64,000 nt of DNA from Cellulomonas iranensis NBRC 101100 = JCM 18110 (GCF_001552375.1 NZ_BCRB01000002.1:31595-95594), one strand, 5' to 3'; positions 15,509 to 24,231 are shown, numbered from the stretch's first letter. Numbers and translations: made by a program. Notes: generated by a model not told the origin, from the letters alone.

Positions 15509-17064
15509 CACTGCTCCCTCTGCACCTGGGCGGAGACCGACGACGTGAGCCGGACGCCCGGCACGACCGTCGGCGCGACGATGTGGACGCTCACGTCGGA
15601 CGGGCTCACGTCCACGGTGGCACCCGAGCGCCACGGGCCCGTGAGCTCGTCGAGCGCGACCGTGCGGGCGGAGCCGGCGGTCGCGGGACCCCACGGCTGC
15701 AGCCCGACGGTCCGCGCCCCCTCGTGCGCGGCGTTGCGGGCCAGCAGGTAACCGGTGCCCCAGGCGATGCCCTGCCCGCACAGCAGCAGCACGAGCAGCG
15801 CCACGGTGAACGCGACGGGCATCTCGACGGCCGACTGCCCGTCGTCGTTGCCGCGCGCGCGGCGGCGGCCGCGGCCCGCGGTCGCCTCGGCGTAGGCCTC
15901 GTCGACGGCGTCGGCGGGGTTCTCCTCGACCTCGCTGCCCGCGAGCACCGCGGCGAACTTCGCCGCCGCGCTGTGCGCGGGCCCGGAGGCCGTCACGACC
16001 GACGCGGTGTTCATGGCGGACTCGAACGGCTGGCCGCCGTCGGGCACGGTCGCGGCGATCCGCGTCTCGACGATCTTGGCGGCGAGGCTCTCGGTCACCT
16101 CGTTGCGGCGGTTCTGCCGGTTGAGGAGCACCTGCACGCCGGCCTGCTGCCGGATGACGAGCCGCTCCCACATGGCCAGCGTCCGCCGTGCCGAGCGCAG
16201 CGCGGGCAGGTCGGGCGTGACGACCAGCACGGCGGCGTCGGCCTCCTCGAGGACGACGGCCGTCGCCTCGGTGAGGTGCGAGCCGACGTCGATGATCGCG
16301 ACCTCGTACTGGTACCGCAGCGCGTTGACGACGGAGCGCGCGGCGCGCGCCGTCATCTCCTCGCCGCGCTCGCCGTCGTTCGGCGCCGACAGCAGCCGCA
16401 GGCCGCCGGGCACGTCGTAGGACGTCTCGCGCAGGATGCGCCCCGTCATCTCGCCCGCGATGTCGACGAGGTCGACGACCGAGCGCCGGGTGTGCACACC
16501 GAGGTAGGCCGCGAGGTCGCCGGACTGCAGGTCGAAGTCGACGAGACCGACGCTGCGCGTCGCGACGAGCGACTGCGCCAGCAGCAGGGCGACGGTCGAC
16601 GTGCCGACGCCGCCCTTGGCCCCCGCGACCGCGATGACGCGGCCCGCGCGGCCGCCGCGCGCGTCGGCGGAGACCGCCGAGCGGGCCGCGGCGACCCACT
16701 GCGCCACGGACTCGAGGCGCGAGACGATCTCGGCGAGGCTGGACGTCCGGGACAGGACCGACCGCGCGCCGGAGTCCATCGCGGCGGCGAACTGCTCCGG
16801 ACCGGCCTGGTCGAGCAGCATCACGACGCCGAGCAGCGGGTTCGCCGCGCCGACCGAGCGGGCGACCGCGAGCCCCCGGCCCGAGTCGACCTGCTCGTCG
16901 ACCACGAGGACGTCGAGGTCGGGGTGGCGCACGAGCGCCTCGTCGACGCTCGACGCGTCGCGGACGACCTGCACCAGGGAGATCGCCTCGGCCTCGGCGA
17001 GCACCTGGCTCATGCGCTCGAGCGTGCGCTCGTCCGGTGAGGCGAGCAGGACCTTCGTCACCAT
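15508..17064 (-). CDS. CpaE/TadZ-like ATPase fused to a TadE pseudopilin
   Basis: A 518-residue protein. Residues 1-125 resemble a receiver domain (VLVVDEQ strand). Residues 138-375 are a MinD/ParA-like ATPase with the deviant P-loop AGAKGGVGTST (148-157) and VGLVDFDLQSGDLAAYLG, as in CpaE/TadZ, which place the pilus machine in the cell. After a charged linker, residues 405-518 are a complete TadE-like pseudopilin: Gly409 is followed by Gln-Ser-Ala-Val-Glu, then a membrane helix and a TadE-like NAAHEGART segment. The frame is continuous with no usable start between the parts. ATG 17064 is preferred because GGCGGGG lies eight bases upstream; GTG 17073 overlaps the cpaB stop. Prepilin peptidase may separate the halves, which is my inference. 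Confidence 0.88.
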   Translation of the reverse strand: MVTKVLLASPDERTLERMSQVLAEAEAISLVQVVRDASSVDEALVRHPDLDVLVVDEQVDSGRGLAVARSVGAANPLLGVVMLLDQAGPEQFAAAMDSGARSVLSRTSSLAEIVSRLESVAQWVAAARSAVSADARGGRAGRVIAVAGAKGGVGTSTVALLLAQSLVATRSVGLVDFDLQSGDLAAYLGVHTRRSVVDLVDIAGEMTGRILRETSYDVPGGLRLLSAPNDGERGEEMTARAARSVVNALRYQYEVAIIDVGSHLTEATAVVLEEADAAVLVVTPDLPALRSARRTLAMWERLVIRQQAGVQVLLNRQNRRNEVTESLAAKIVETRIAATVPDGGQPFESAMNTASVVTASGPAHSAAAKFAAVLAGSEVEENPADAVDEAYAEATAGRGRRRARGNDDGQSAVEMPVAFTVALLVLLLCGQGIAWGTGYLLARNAAHEGARTVGLQPWGPATAGSARTVALDELTGPWRSGATVDVSPSDVSVHIVAPTVVPGVRLTSSVSAQVQREQ

Positions 17065-17069
17065 CGTCG

Positions 17070-17765
17070 TCACCCCGCCTGGAACACGAGCTCGTCGTCG
17101 GGCAGGACCTGGCTGTCCCCGTCACCGCGCAGCGCGAGCCGCAGCTTGACCGAGAAGCTCTCCACGTAGGCGAGCCGCAGCGCGTCCTCCGAGGTGAGGG
17201 CGAACGTCACGGGCACCCCTTGCGTCGTCGTGAAGTTGCCGCCGACGTCGCTGTCCTCCATGTTCTGGGGGATGCCGACCTCGAGGACGAGCGCGTTGGA
17301 GACCCACACCTCGGCGCGCGGCGGACGCTGCTCGTCGCCGTCGACCGTGGCGAGGATGTCGACGTGGTCGCCCGGGGCGACCTTGCCGGCGACACCCGTC
17401 TCGGCGTCGACGACGATCGCGACCTCGCGGAACCCGGGCTGGACGCCGGGTCGCGGCACGAGCATCCCCGTCTGCACGAGCGACCCCTCGGGCAGCGCGG
17501 TGGCGGCCACCAGGCCGCTCGTCTCGGACACGTCGCGCACGGCCGTGGCCGGCACCCACCGCTCGGGGACCTCGACGGCCTCCAGCATGTCGGGCTCGAT
17601 GGGCTCGTAGGCGTCGACGGCACGGTTGAGCTGGTACGCCTGCGTCATCGGGCCCACGCGCGAGCTGACGTCGCCGACGTACACGACCACCGCGAGGAAC
17701 ACGGCGATCGCACCGAGAGCCGTGATGACGAGCAGGAGCGCCCCTCGCCGCTGGCGCGGGTTCAT
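17070..17765 (-). CDS. cpaB: Flp pilus assembly protein CpaB/RcpC
   Basis: A 231-residue protein with an N-terminal membrane helix (residues 8-30) and an SAF-type domain typical of CpaB (AVDAYEPIEPDMLEAVEVPE, later GKVAPGDHVDILATV). The C-terminal half is the RcpC-like domain with VPVTFALTSEDALRLAYVES. CpaB proteins are envelope components of Tad machines, on the outer face of the membrane. The ATG overlaps the stop of the upstream zinc-ribbon gene (ATGA). Confidence 0.9.
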   Translation of the reverse strand: MNPRQRRGALLLVITALGAIAVFLAVVVYVGDVSSRVGPMTQAYQLNRAVDAYEPIEPDMLEAVEVPERWVPATAVRDVSETSGLVAATALPEGSLVQTGMLVPRPGVQPGFREVAIVVDAETGVAGKVAPGDHVDILATVDGDEQRPPRAEVWVSNALVLEVGIPQNMEDSDVGGNFTTTQGVPVTFALTSEDALRLAYVESFSVKLRLALRGDGDSQVLPDDELVFQAG

Positions 17766-18535
17766 ACGTGTCCTCCTGTGGGGACGGAGACCGTGCCGTC
17801 CGGCACGGGGATCTGGCAGAAGAGGCAGGACGGTCCGGTCGCGAGGCGCGCGCAGCTCGCGCAGCGCGGGACGGCCGCGACGAACGACGGGCTGAGGCGT
17901 TCCTCGACGGTCTCCTCGAGCGCACGCACGACGACGGTCGCCTCGTACCAGCGCTTCGCGCCCCAGAACGCGCCGTCGGTCGCGAGGTCCACGTGGGCCT
18001 GCGCCGGCTGCGGCAGCCCGGCGGCCACGACGGGCCTCTCGGAGGCCGTGGCGATCGTCGCGACGCCGGCGGGGAGGTCGAGCGCCTGGTCGCGCGAGAT
18101 GGTCTGCGCGGTCCAGTCGACGCGGAAGACCGACCCCGGCAGCCGGCTCGCGAGGTCGAGCGCCACCGACGGGCGCGGACGCTCGAGCGCGGCGACGGAC
18201 GACACGAGCGCGACCGTCCGCACGCCCTCGCCGAGCCCCTCGAGCACCGAGGGGGCGAGCCCGAGCGCGATGTCGGGCAGCATCTGCAGCGCGGCGACCG
18301 CGACGAAGAACGCGGTGGGCGGGACCTCGTGCGCCAGGACGCCGACGCGCTCCTGCCCGAGCACGAGCCGCGCGGCACGCGCCGCGTCCCGGCCGGCCGT
18401 GCTGTCGGCGACGACGAGGACGGGGGCCTCGGGGTCGAGCGCGAGGAGCGCGGCGACGACGGACTCGGCGTCCGGCTCGGCGACCACGGTGCCCGACGGC
18501 AGCCGGTGCGCCGGTGCGAGCGCCAGGATCGTCAC
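17762..18535 (-). CDS. Unknown protein with C-terminal zinc ribbon, first gene of the Tad operon
   Basis: A 257-residue soluble protein with no signal peptide. Residues 1-215 have an alternating strand/helix pattern (PVLVVADST, RVGVLAHEV, VRTVALVSSV) like a Rossmann-type domain but without a nucleotide-binding loop I can name. Near the C-terminus, two CxxC pairs (CASC and CLFC, spaced nine residues apart) form a compact zinc ribbon. The GTG at 18535 follows a strong AGGAGGAG. Its stop overlaps cpaB, so it leads the pilus operon. It could be a regulatory or assembly factor; I do not recognise a family. Confidence 0.75.
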   Translation of the reverse strand: MTILALAPAHRLPSGTVVAEPDAESVVAALLALDPEAPVLVVADSTAGRDAARAARLVLGQERVGVLAHEVPPTAFFVAVAALQMLPDIALGLAPSVLEGLGEGVRTVALVSSVAALERPRPSVALDLASRLPGSVFRVDWTAQTISRDQALDLPAGVATIATASERPVVAAGLPQPAQAHVDLATDGAFWGAKRWYEATVVVRALEETVEERLSPSFVAAVPRCASCARLATGPSCLFCQIPVPDGTVSVPTGGHV

Positions 18536-18631
18536 GGGGCTCCTCCTCGGTCCGGTGGGGTGGTGGTGAGGTCGGCGACCCGGTTCACGAGGGTGCCGCA
18601 GGGTCGGTCGGGTCGCATGTCTGACGTGAGG

Positions 18632-18643
18632 TTTCACCCGTCC
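18632..18643. promoter_or_regulatory. Shared 12-base motif upstream of the Tad operon
   Basis: TTTCACCCGTCC, 97 bases upstream of the Tad operon start at 18535 and about 140 bases before the divergent DUF192 gene. The same 12-mer recurs at 19277-19288. Its core TCACCCG is also the half-site of the palindrome at 1034-1049. Possibly a regulator or sigma-factor site; no regulator can be assigned. Confidence 0.4.
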
Positions 18644-18780
18644 AGCCCTGGCCGCGCCCCGCTCGGGGGGCGGCGCCGCGACCCCGGGCGAGGATACCTC
18701 CCGGTTCGTCCGCCCCCGCGCACGCGGCGGGGCCGGGCAGGCGTCGCACCGGGGCCCCCGCGGCACGGCAGACTGCCCCC

Positions 18781-19125
18781 GTGACCAGGCTCTGGGTGGA
18801 CGGCCGGGACGTGGCCGAGGTGACGGTCGCGTCGACGTGGGGGGCGCGGGCGCGCGGCATGCTGTGGCGCCGGCGGCTGCCCGAGGCCATGTGGTTCGTG
18901 CGGGAGTCGTCCGTCCACGGCGTCGGCATGACCGTGCCGCTCGACGTCGCGCAGCTCGCCGCCGACGGCAGCGTGCTCGCGGTCCACGTGCTGCGACCGT
19001 TCGGCCTGGTGGCGCCGCGGCCGGGCGCGGTCGACGTGCTCGAGGCGCCCGCCGGCAGCTTCGCGCGCTGGGGCCTGGCCGTGGGCGGCGTGGCGCAGCG
19101 CGTGCCGGCAGGCACGGCGGGATGA
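18781..19125 (+). CDS. DUF192 protein
   Basis: A 114-residue protein matching the DUF192 fold: TWGARARGMLWRRRLPEAM, then SSVHGVGMTVPLDVAQLAAD with a conserved central Met-Thr-Val-Pro-Leu-Asp core, then a strand-rich end with DVLEAPAGSFARWG. DUF192 proteins are small beta proteins of unknown role. This one is transcribed away from the Tad operon across a 245-base gap that must hold both promoters. There is no signal peptide, so it is probably cytoplasmic. From memory, DUF192 genes are found beside actinobacterial Tad clusters. Confidence 0.85.
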   Translation: MTRLWVDGRDVAEVTVASTWGARARGMLWRRRLPEAMWFVRESSVHGVGMTVPLDVAQLAADGSVLAVHVLRPFGLVAPRPGAVDVLEAPAGSFARWGLAVGGVAQRVPAGTAG

Positions 19126-19276
19126 CGGAGGGGTGGCACGAGCCGATCGTGCCGCGCGGCAGGGCCCACGCGCACGGGCCCGGCGGCCCCGTCCGGGCCC
19201 GGTCCCTGGGCCCGGCTTCCCGGGGGCAAGGGCCCGTGGTCCCAGGCCCCCCGTCCGGGTGAGCCCCGACCCCCGA

Positions 19277-19288
19277 TTTCACCCGTCC
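19277..19288. promoter_or_regulatory. Second copy of the 12-base motif, upstream of the ABC exporter
   Basis: TTTCACCCGTCC, about 90 bases before the exporter start at 19378, in the same orientation as the copy at 18632-18643. The gap 19126-19377 is otherwise very GC-rich with many GGGCCC runs and no convincing gene. Confidence 0.35.
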
Positions 19289-19377
19289 GGTGTCGCCCGG
19301 TGCACGACGCGTGCGCGCCGCGACGGCGCGCAAAAGGCGTTCGCGGCTGTCGGTGGTCCCCCGTAACGTGCGTCGAC

Positions 19378-21207
19378 GTGCGCCAGCTCCCTCTCGCCGA
19401 CCCCGGCACCCCGCCGTTGCGCGGCCCCGCCCCCTACCTGTGGTGGATGGCCCGTCGCCAGTGGGGCATCCTCCTGACGGCCGTCGCGTGCGGCGTCGTG
19501 CAGTTCGCGTGCCAGGCGTTCCTGCCGTACCTCACCGGTCGCGCGATCGACGACGGGCTCGCCGACGGCTTCGGGCCCGCGCTGCTGCAGGCCGCGGGCC
19601 TGCTGCTCGCGCTCGGGCTCGTCAGCGCGGCGGCGTCGGCCGTCGGGCACCGGTACGACGTCGCGAACTGGCTGCGGGCCGCGTTCACGACGTCGCAGCT
19701 CGTCGGTCGCACCGCGGCGCGCTCGGGCGACGCGATCACCGCCGAGCTGCCCACGGGCGAGGTCGTGTCCGCGGTCGCGAACGACGCCCTGCGCGTGGGC
19801 GAGGTGTACGCGTCCCTCGCGCGCTTCGTCGGCTCGGTCGTGGCGTACGCGGCGGTCGCCGTGCTCATGCTCCAGGTCTCGGTGCAGCTCGGGCTCGTCG
19901 TGCTGCTCGGGCTCCCCGCCGTCGCGGGCGTGCTGGCGCTGCTCGTCCGCCCGCTGCAGCGGCGTCAGACCGCGCAGCGCGAGGCGTCGGGCCGCCTCAC
20001 GACGCTCGGCGCGGACACCGTCTCGGGGCTGCGCGTGCTGCGCGGCATCGGCGGCGAGAACGTCTTCACCGGGCGGTACCGCGAGCAGTCGCAGCTCGTG
20101 CGGCGGCGCGGCGTCGAGGTCGCGGTCACGCAGTCGTGGCTCGACGCGCTCCAGGTGCTGCTGCCCGGCGTGTTCGTGGTCGCGCTCGTCTGGCTCGGCG
20201 CGCACATGGCGCTGGCCGGGACGATCACGCCCGGCCAGCTCGTGACGACCTACGGCTACGCGGCGTTCCTCGGCTGGCCCGTGCAGAACGCCACGCAGTT
20301 CCTGCAGGCCACGACCCGCGCGGTCGTCGGCACGCGCAAGGTGCTCACGGTGCTGCGGGTCGTGCCCGCGGCCGGGACGGCGCCGCGGAACGGCACCGTC
20401 ATGCCGCCCGCGGGGTCGCCGCTCGTCGACGAGGCCAGCGGCGTCACGGTCGAGGCCGGCCGCGTCGTCGCCCTCGTGTCGGCCGACCCGGACGAGTCCG
20501 CACGCATCGCCACGCGCCTGGGCCGGTTCGACGACGCCGAGGAGTCCGCGACGCCCGTCACGCTCGGCGGCGTGCCGCTCGCGACGCTGCCGCTGGCCGA
20601 GCTGCGCCGCCGCGTCGTCGTCGCCGAGGCCATGCCGCAGCTGTTCTCGGGCCCGCTCGCCGAGGGGCTCGACGTCCGCGGCGGCGCCACGCGCGACGAC
20701 CTCCTGACCGCCATCGGCCTGGCCGACGCGCAGGACGTGCTCGACTCGGTGCCCGACGGCCTGGACGGCGAGCTCACCGAGAAGGGCCGGTCGCTGTCGG
20801 GCGGCCAGCGCCAGCGCGTCGCGCTCGCGCGTGCGCTGCTCACGCAGGCGGAGGTGCTCGTGCTGGTCGAGCCGACCAGCGCGGTCGACGCCCACACCGA
20901 GGCACGCATCGCGGCGCGGCTGGCGGACGCCCGCCGCGGCCGCGCCACGCTCGTCGTCACCGCGAGCCCGCTCGTGCTCGACCACGTCGACGAGGTGCAG
21001 CTCGTGCACGACGGCCGGCTGGTCGCCCGCGGGACGCACGCCGAGCTGCTCGACGGCGCCGCAGGCCCGCAGGTCGCGGCGACGTACCGGCGCGTGGTCG
21101 GGCGCAACCTCGACGACGACCTGCCGGTCGAGGAGACCTTCGAGGCGGCCGAGCCCGACGCCCGCACCCTGACCCAGCCCACGACGACCCCCGGAGGTGC
21201 CGCGTGA
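19378..21207 (+). CDS. ABC exporter half-transporter with degenerate ATPase site
   Basis: A 609-residue type I exporter subunit: six membrane segments over residues 20-300, then an ATPase domain. The signature LSGGQRQRVALARA (about residue 473) is intact. The Walker A loop is gone: the equivalent region (about 361-378) reads VVALVSADPDESARI with no GxxGxGKST. The Walker B region reads VLVLVEPTSAVD with Val in place of the conserved Asp, and the switch His is missing (VVTASPLVLD). It therefore cannot hydrolyse ATP alone but can lend its signature motif to the partner encoded next. GTG 19378 is the best start before the first hydrophobic segment. Substrate unknown; multidrug or lipid export is typical of the class. 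Confidence 0.9.
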   Translation: MRQLPLADPGTPPLRGPAPYLWWMARRQWGILLTAVACGVVQFACQAFLPYLTGRAIDDGLADGFGPALLQAAGLLLALGLVSAAASAVGHRYDVANWLRAAFTTSQLVGRTAARSGDAITAELPTGEVVSAVANDALRVGEVYASLARFVGSVVAYAAVAVLMLQVSVQLGLVVLLGLPAVAGVLALLVRPLQRRQTAQREASGRLTTLGADTVSGLRVLRGIGGENVFTGRYREQSQLVRRRGVEVAVTQSWLDALQVLLPGVFVVALVWLGAHMALAGTITPGQLVTTYGYAAFLGWPVQNATQFLQATTRAVVGTRKVLTVLRVVPAAGTAPRNGTVMPPAGSPLVDEASGVTVEAGRVVALVSADPDESARIATRLGRFDDAEESATPVTLGGVPLATLPLAELRRRVVVAEAMPQLFSGPLAEGLDVRGGATRDDLLTAIGLADAQDVLDSVPDGLDGELTEKGRSLSGGQRQRVALARALLTQAEVLVLVEPTSAVDAHTEARIAARLADARRGRATLVVTASPLVLDHVDEVQLVHDGRLVARGTHAELLDGAAGPQVAATYRRVVGRNLDDDLPVEETFEAAEPDARTLTQPTTTPGGAA

Positions 21208-22943
21208 AGCTCCCCATCGCCGACGCGGCGACCGTCCGCGCCTACGCGGCCGACCTGCTGCGCCGCCACCGGCGACCGCTCGGCGGCATCGCCGTGCTGC
21301 ACACGCTCGCCGCGATCGCGGGCCTCGCGGGCCCGCTGCTCCTGGGTCGCATCGTCGACGCCGTCACGCGGGGCACCGACGCGCGGTACATCAACACGCT
21401 CGTCGCCGTCGGCCTCGCGGCCGTCGTCACGCAGACCGGGCTCATCCGGTACGCGCAGCGTGCGTCCATGCGGTTCGGCGAGAAGGTCTTCGCCGAGCTG
21501 CGCGAGGAGTTCCTCGAGACGGTGACGTCGCTGCCGCTGTCGACCGTCGAGCGCGCGGGCACGGGCGACCTCGTCACCCGCACGACGAACGACGTCAACA
21601 AGCTGCAGCACGCGGTCCGGTTCGGCGTGCCGCGCGTGATCGTCGCGGTCGTGACGATCACGCTCACGGTCGCGGCGTGCCTCGTGATCGACCCGCTGGT
21701 GTCGGTCGCGCTGTTCGTGGGCGTGCCCACCATGGTCGTCATGGTGCGCTGGTACCTGCGGCGCGCGACCCCGGCGTACATCCGCGAGTCGGCCGCGTAC
21801 GCGGTGCTCAACGGCACCATCACCGAGACGGTCGAGGGCGCGCGCACGGTCGACGCGCTCAGCCTGGCGGAGGCACGCGAGCGCCGCGTCCACGAGGACC
21901 TGCGCGAGGCGTTCGACGCCGAGCGCGCGACCCTGCGGCTGCGCACGATCCTGTTCCCGGGCGTCGACCTCGCGTTCGTGCTCGCGCCCGTCGCGGTCCT
22001 CGTGTGGGGCGGCTGGCTCGCGTCGCAGGGCCACGTCACGCTCGGCGCGGTCACGACGATCGTGCTGTACGCGTACCAGGTCACCGGACCCGTGTGGGAG
22101 CTGATCTTCTGGGTCGACGAGATCCAGGTGGCGGCGACCGCGCTCGCGCGCATCGTGGGCGTGCGCCTGGTCGAGTCCGACCGCGAGGCGTCGGGCGCCC
22201 GCCCGGTCGACGACCGCGTGTCGACGCGCGGCCTGCGGTACGCGTACCGCGAGGGTCACGACGTGCTGCACGGCATCGACCTCGACCTCGCGCCGGGCGA
22301 ACGGCTCGCGGTCGTGGGGCCGTCGGGCGCCGGCAAGTCGACGCTGGGGCGGATGCTCGCGGGCATCCACCCGCCCACGGGCGGGTCGGCGACCGTCGGC
22401 GGCGTGCCGCTGGTCGACCTGCCGCTCGACGAGCTGCGCCGCCACGTCGCGCTCGTGACGCAGGAGCACCACGTGTTCGTCGGCACGCTCGCCGACAACC
22501 TGCGCCTGGCGAAGGTCGACGCCGACCACGACGAGATCGAGCGCGCGCTGCGCGCGGTCGACGCGTGGGACTGGGTCGAGGGTCTGCCCGACGGCCTGGA
22601 CACCGAGGTCGGCTCGGGCGGCACGGCGCTGACCCCCGCGCAGGCGCAGCAGGTCGCGCTCGCGCGGCTCGTGCTGCTCGACCCGCACACGCTCGTGCTC
22701 GACGAGGCCACGTCGCTGCTGGACCCGCGTGCCGCGCGGCACCTCGAGCGGTCGCTGTCCGCGGTGCTCGCCGGGCGCACCGTCGTCGCGATCGCGCACC
22801 GCCTGCACACCGCGCACGACGCCGACCGCGTCGCCGTCGTCGACGCGGGACGCATCAGCGAGATCGGCCCCCACGAGGAGCTCGTCGCCGCGGGCGGCGA
22901 GTACGCCGCGCTGTGGCGCTCGTGGCAGCACGAGTCCGCCTGA
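21204..22943 (+). CDS. ABC exporter half-transporter with intact Walker motifs but lost signature
   Basis: A 579-residue partner of the preceding gene, overlapping it as GTGA with GGAGG upstream. Six membrane segments span about residues 25-300. The ATPase domain has an intact Walker A GPSGAGKST (about 372-380), Q-loop TQEHHVF, Walker B TLVLDEATSLLD (about 496) and switch His in AIAHRL. The signature reads LTPAQAQQVALARL instead of LSGGQ (about 476). Combined with the first subunit, one composite site is complete and the other has lost both halves. This is an asymmetric heterodimeric exporter. Confidence 0.92.
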   Translation: MKLPIADAATVRAYAADLLRRHRRPLGGIAVLHTLAAIAGLAGPLLLGRIVDAVTRGTDARYINTLVAVGLAAVVTQTGLIRYAQRASMRFGEKVFAELREEFLETVTSLPLSTVERAGTGDLVTRTTNDVNKLQHAVRFGVPRVIVAVVTITLTVAACLVIDPLVSVALFVGVPTMVVMVRWYLRRATPAYIRESAAYAVLNGTITETVEGARTVDALSLAEARERRVHEDLREAFDAERATLRLRTILFPGVDLAFVLAPVAVLVWGGWLASQGHVTLGAVTTIVLYAYQVTGPVWELIFWVDEIQVAATALARIVGVRLVESDREASGARPVDDRVSTRGLRYAYREGHDVLHGIDLDLAPGERLAVVGPSGAGKSTLGRMLAGIHPPTGGSATVGGVPLVDLPLDELRRHVALVTQEHHVFVGTLADNLRLAKVDADHDEIERALRAVDAWDWVEGLPDGLDTEVGSGGTALTPAQAQQVALARLVLLDPHTLVLDEATSLLDPRAARHLERSLSAVLAGRTVVAIAHRLHTAHDADRVAVVDAGRISEIGPHEELVAAGGEYAALWRSWQHESA

Positions 22944-22960
22944 CGTCGCCGCGCTGAACC

Positions 22961-23001
22961 CCGACGTGCCCCCGTGGACCGGTCCGCCGGGGGCACGTCG
23001 G
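22961..23001. terminator. Bidirectional 13-bp hairpin
   Basis: Perfect arms 22961-22973 and 22989-23001. The 15-base loop contains its own palindrome GGACCGGTCC. It lies between convergent genes ending at 22943 (+) and 23096 (-). Confidence 0.75.
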
Positions 23002-23095
23002 GAGGGTCGGCGCGCACGGCCGCGGCGGGCGACCCCTGCCCCACCGACGGCGAGGCCCTGCCCCACCGCCCCGCCGACGGCACCGGGCGACGTGG

Positions 23096-23977
23096 TCAGG
23101 CGCCGCTGGTGACCCTGCGGTCGTCCGGCGCCGCAGCACCGCCGGACGTGCCGTCGCCCGTGCCCGTGCTGCCGTCCGCGGACGTGCCGTCGCCCGGTCC
23201 CGCGGGCGGGGCGTCGCCGTCGCCCGGGAGCGGCGGCCGGCCGGCGGCCTCGTCCCGCACGAGGCGCCACCACAGCCCGACGGCGAACAGGCCGAAGATC
23301 CACCACTGCGCGGCGTAGGCGAGGTTCTGCACGTTGAGCCCCGACCCCGCCCGTGTCGGCGGGTCGAGCGGCTCGAGCCCCGCGGGGTCCACGGGGTCGC
23401 CGGTCTGCACCACGAGGTAGCCGGTGTAGACAGGACCGCCCCACACGGTGAGCAGCTGCGGCGCGCTGATGGCGTCGGTACGGCCGTCGACGGGCGTCGT
23501 GCCGGCCTCCTCCCCCGCCTGCAGCCACCCGACGACCTCGACCTCGCCCGCGGGGGCGGGTGCGACGTCGGGCGTGGGCGACCAGCCGCGCACGACCGGC
23601 AGCACGGCCGTCCCGTCGGGCGTCGCGACGTGCAGCGGCGTGAGCACGAGGTAGCCGTCGGTGCGGCCCGCGTGCTCGCGGCCCGTGACGAGCAGCGTCC
23701 CGTCGTCGTCGTAGGTGCCGGTCACGAGGGCCTTGCGCGCCACCAGGTCGCCGACGAACGTCTGGCCGGGCGCGAGCAGGTCGGCCAGCGGTTCCGGGTC
23801 GGCCGTCACGACCCGTGCGGCCTCGCGCTGCGCGGCGGCGGCGCCGCGCACCTCGGCGCGCTCGAGCTGCCACGCCCCGAGGCGCCCGCACACGGCCGCG
23901 GCGGCCAGCAGGAGCACGAGCAGGCCGAGCATCCGCGGGCGGACCGCGGCGCGCCACAGGGAGGTCTCGGCCACCAC
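23096..23977 (-). CDS. SURF1 family protein
   Basis: A 293-residue protein with one membrane helix at each end of a soluble domain: [30 protein letters not shown] at the N-terminus (first helix plus the Leu-Gly-x-Trp-Gln motif) and [18 protein letters not shown] at the C-terminus. Between them are VTGTYD, VVRGW and GWLQ segments. SURF1 proteins assist cytochrome c oxidase assembly. A hydrophilic tail rich in Gly, Asp, Thr and Ser follows the second helix. The start is one of two adjacent GTG codons (23977 or 23974). It is convergent with the ABC exporter and not obviously linked to it. Confidence 0.85.
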   Translation of the reverse strand: MVAETSLWRAAVRPRMLGLLVLLLAAAAVCGRLGAWQLERAEVRGAAAAQREAARVVTADPEPLADLLAPGQTFVGDLVARKALVTGTYDDDGTLLVTGREHAGRTDGYLVLTPLHVATPDGTAVLPVVRGWSPTPDVAPAPAGEVEVVGWLQAGEEAGTTPVDGRTDAISAPQLLTVWGGPVYTGYLVVQTGDPVDPAGLEPLDPPTRAGSGLNVQNLAYAAQWWIFGLFAVGLWWRLVRDEAAGRPPLPGDGDAPPAGPGDGTSADGSTGTGDGTSGGAAAPDDRRVTSGA

Positions 23978-24231
23978 CTCACGGTACCCGCCCGGCACCC
24001 GGGTGCTGCCCGGTGGTCCGCCGCGGACGGGCGCCGACGACGCGGCGGGGGCACCCTGGAGGTGCGCCGTCGTGCCCTCCGCGCCCTCGTCGCGACCACG
24101 TGCCGCGTGGGGTTGGATGGCTGTGGTCAGGAGCACAGCCGCGGTGGGCCGGACGTCCCACCTCGCGCTGCGACCTCACGGAAGGCTGGGGAGCACCCCG
24201 GCCGACCACGGCAGACCCTCAAGGAGGGGAC

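Noticed and set aside
15830..15880. The possibility that the CpaE-TadE fusion is a mis-called pair of genes
   Set aside because: The frame is continuous and no ATG, GTG or TTG stands between the domains; the first Met in the TadE part is already inside the membrane helix.
19122..19262. A 46-codon frame overlapping the end of the DUF192 gene as ATGA
   Set aside because: Composition is low-complexity Gly/Pro/Arg read from a GC-rich gap, with no hydrophobic core or family likeness; the overlap is probably chance.
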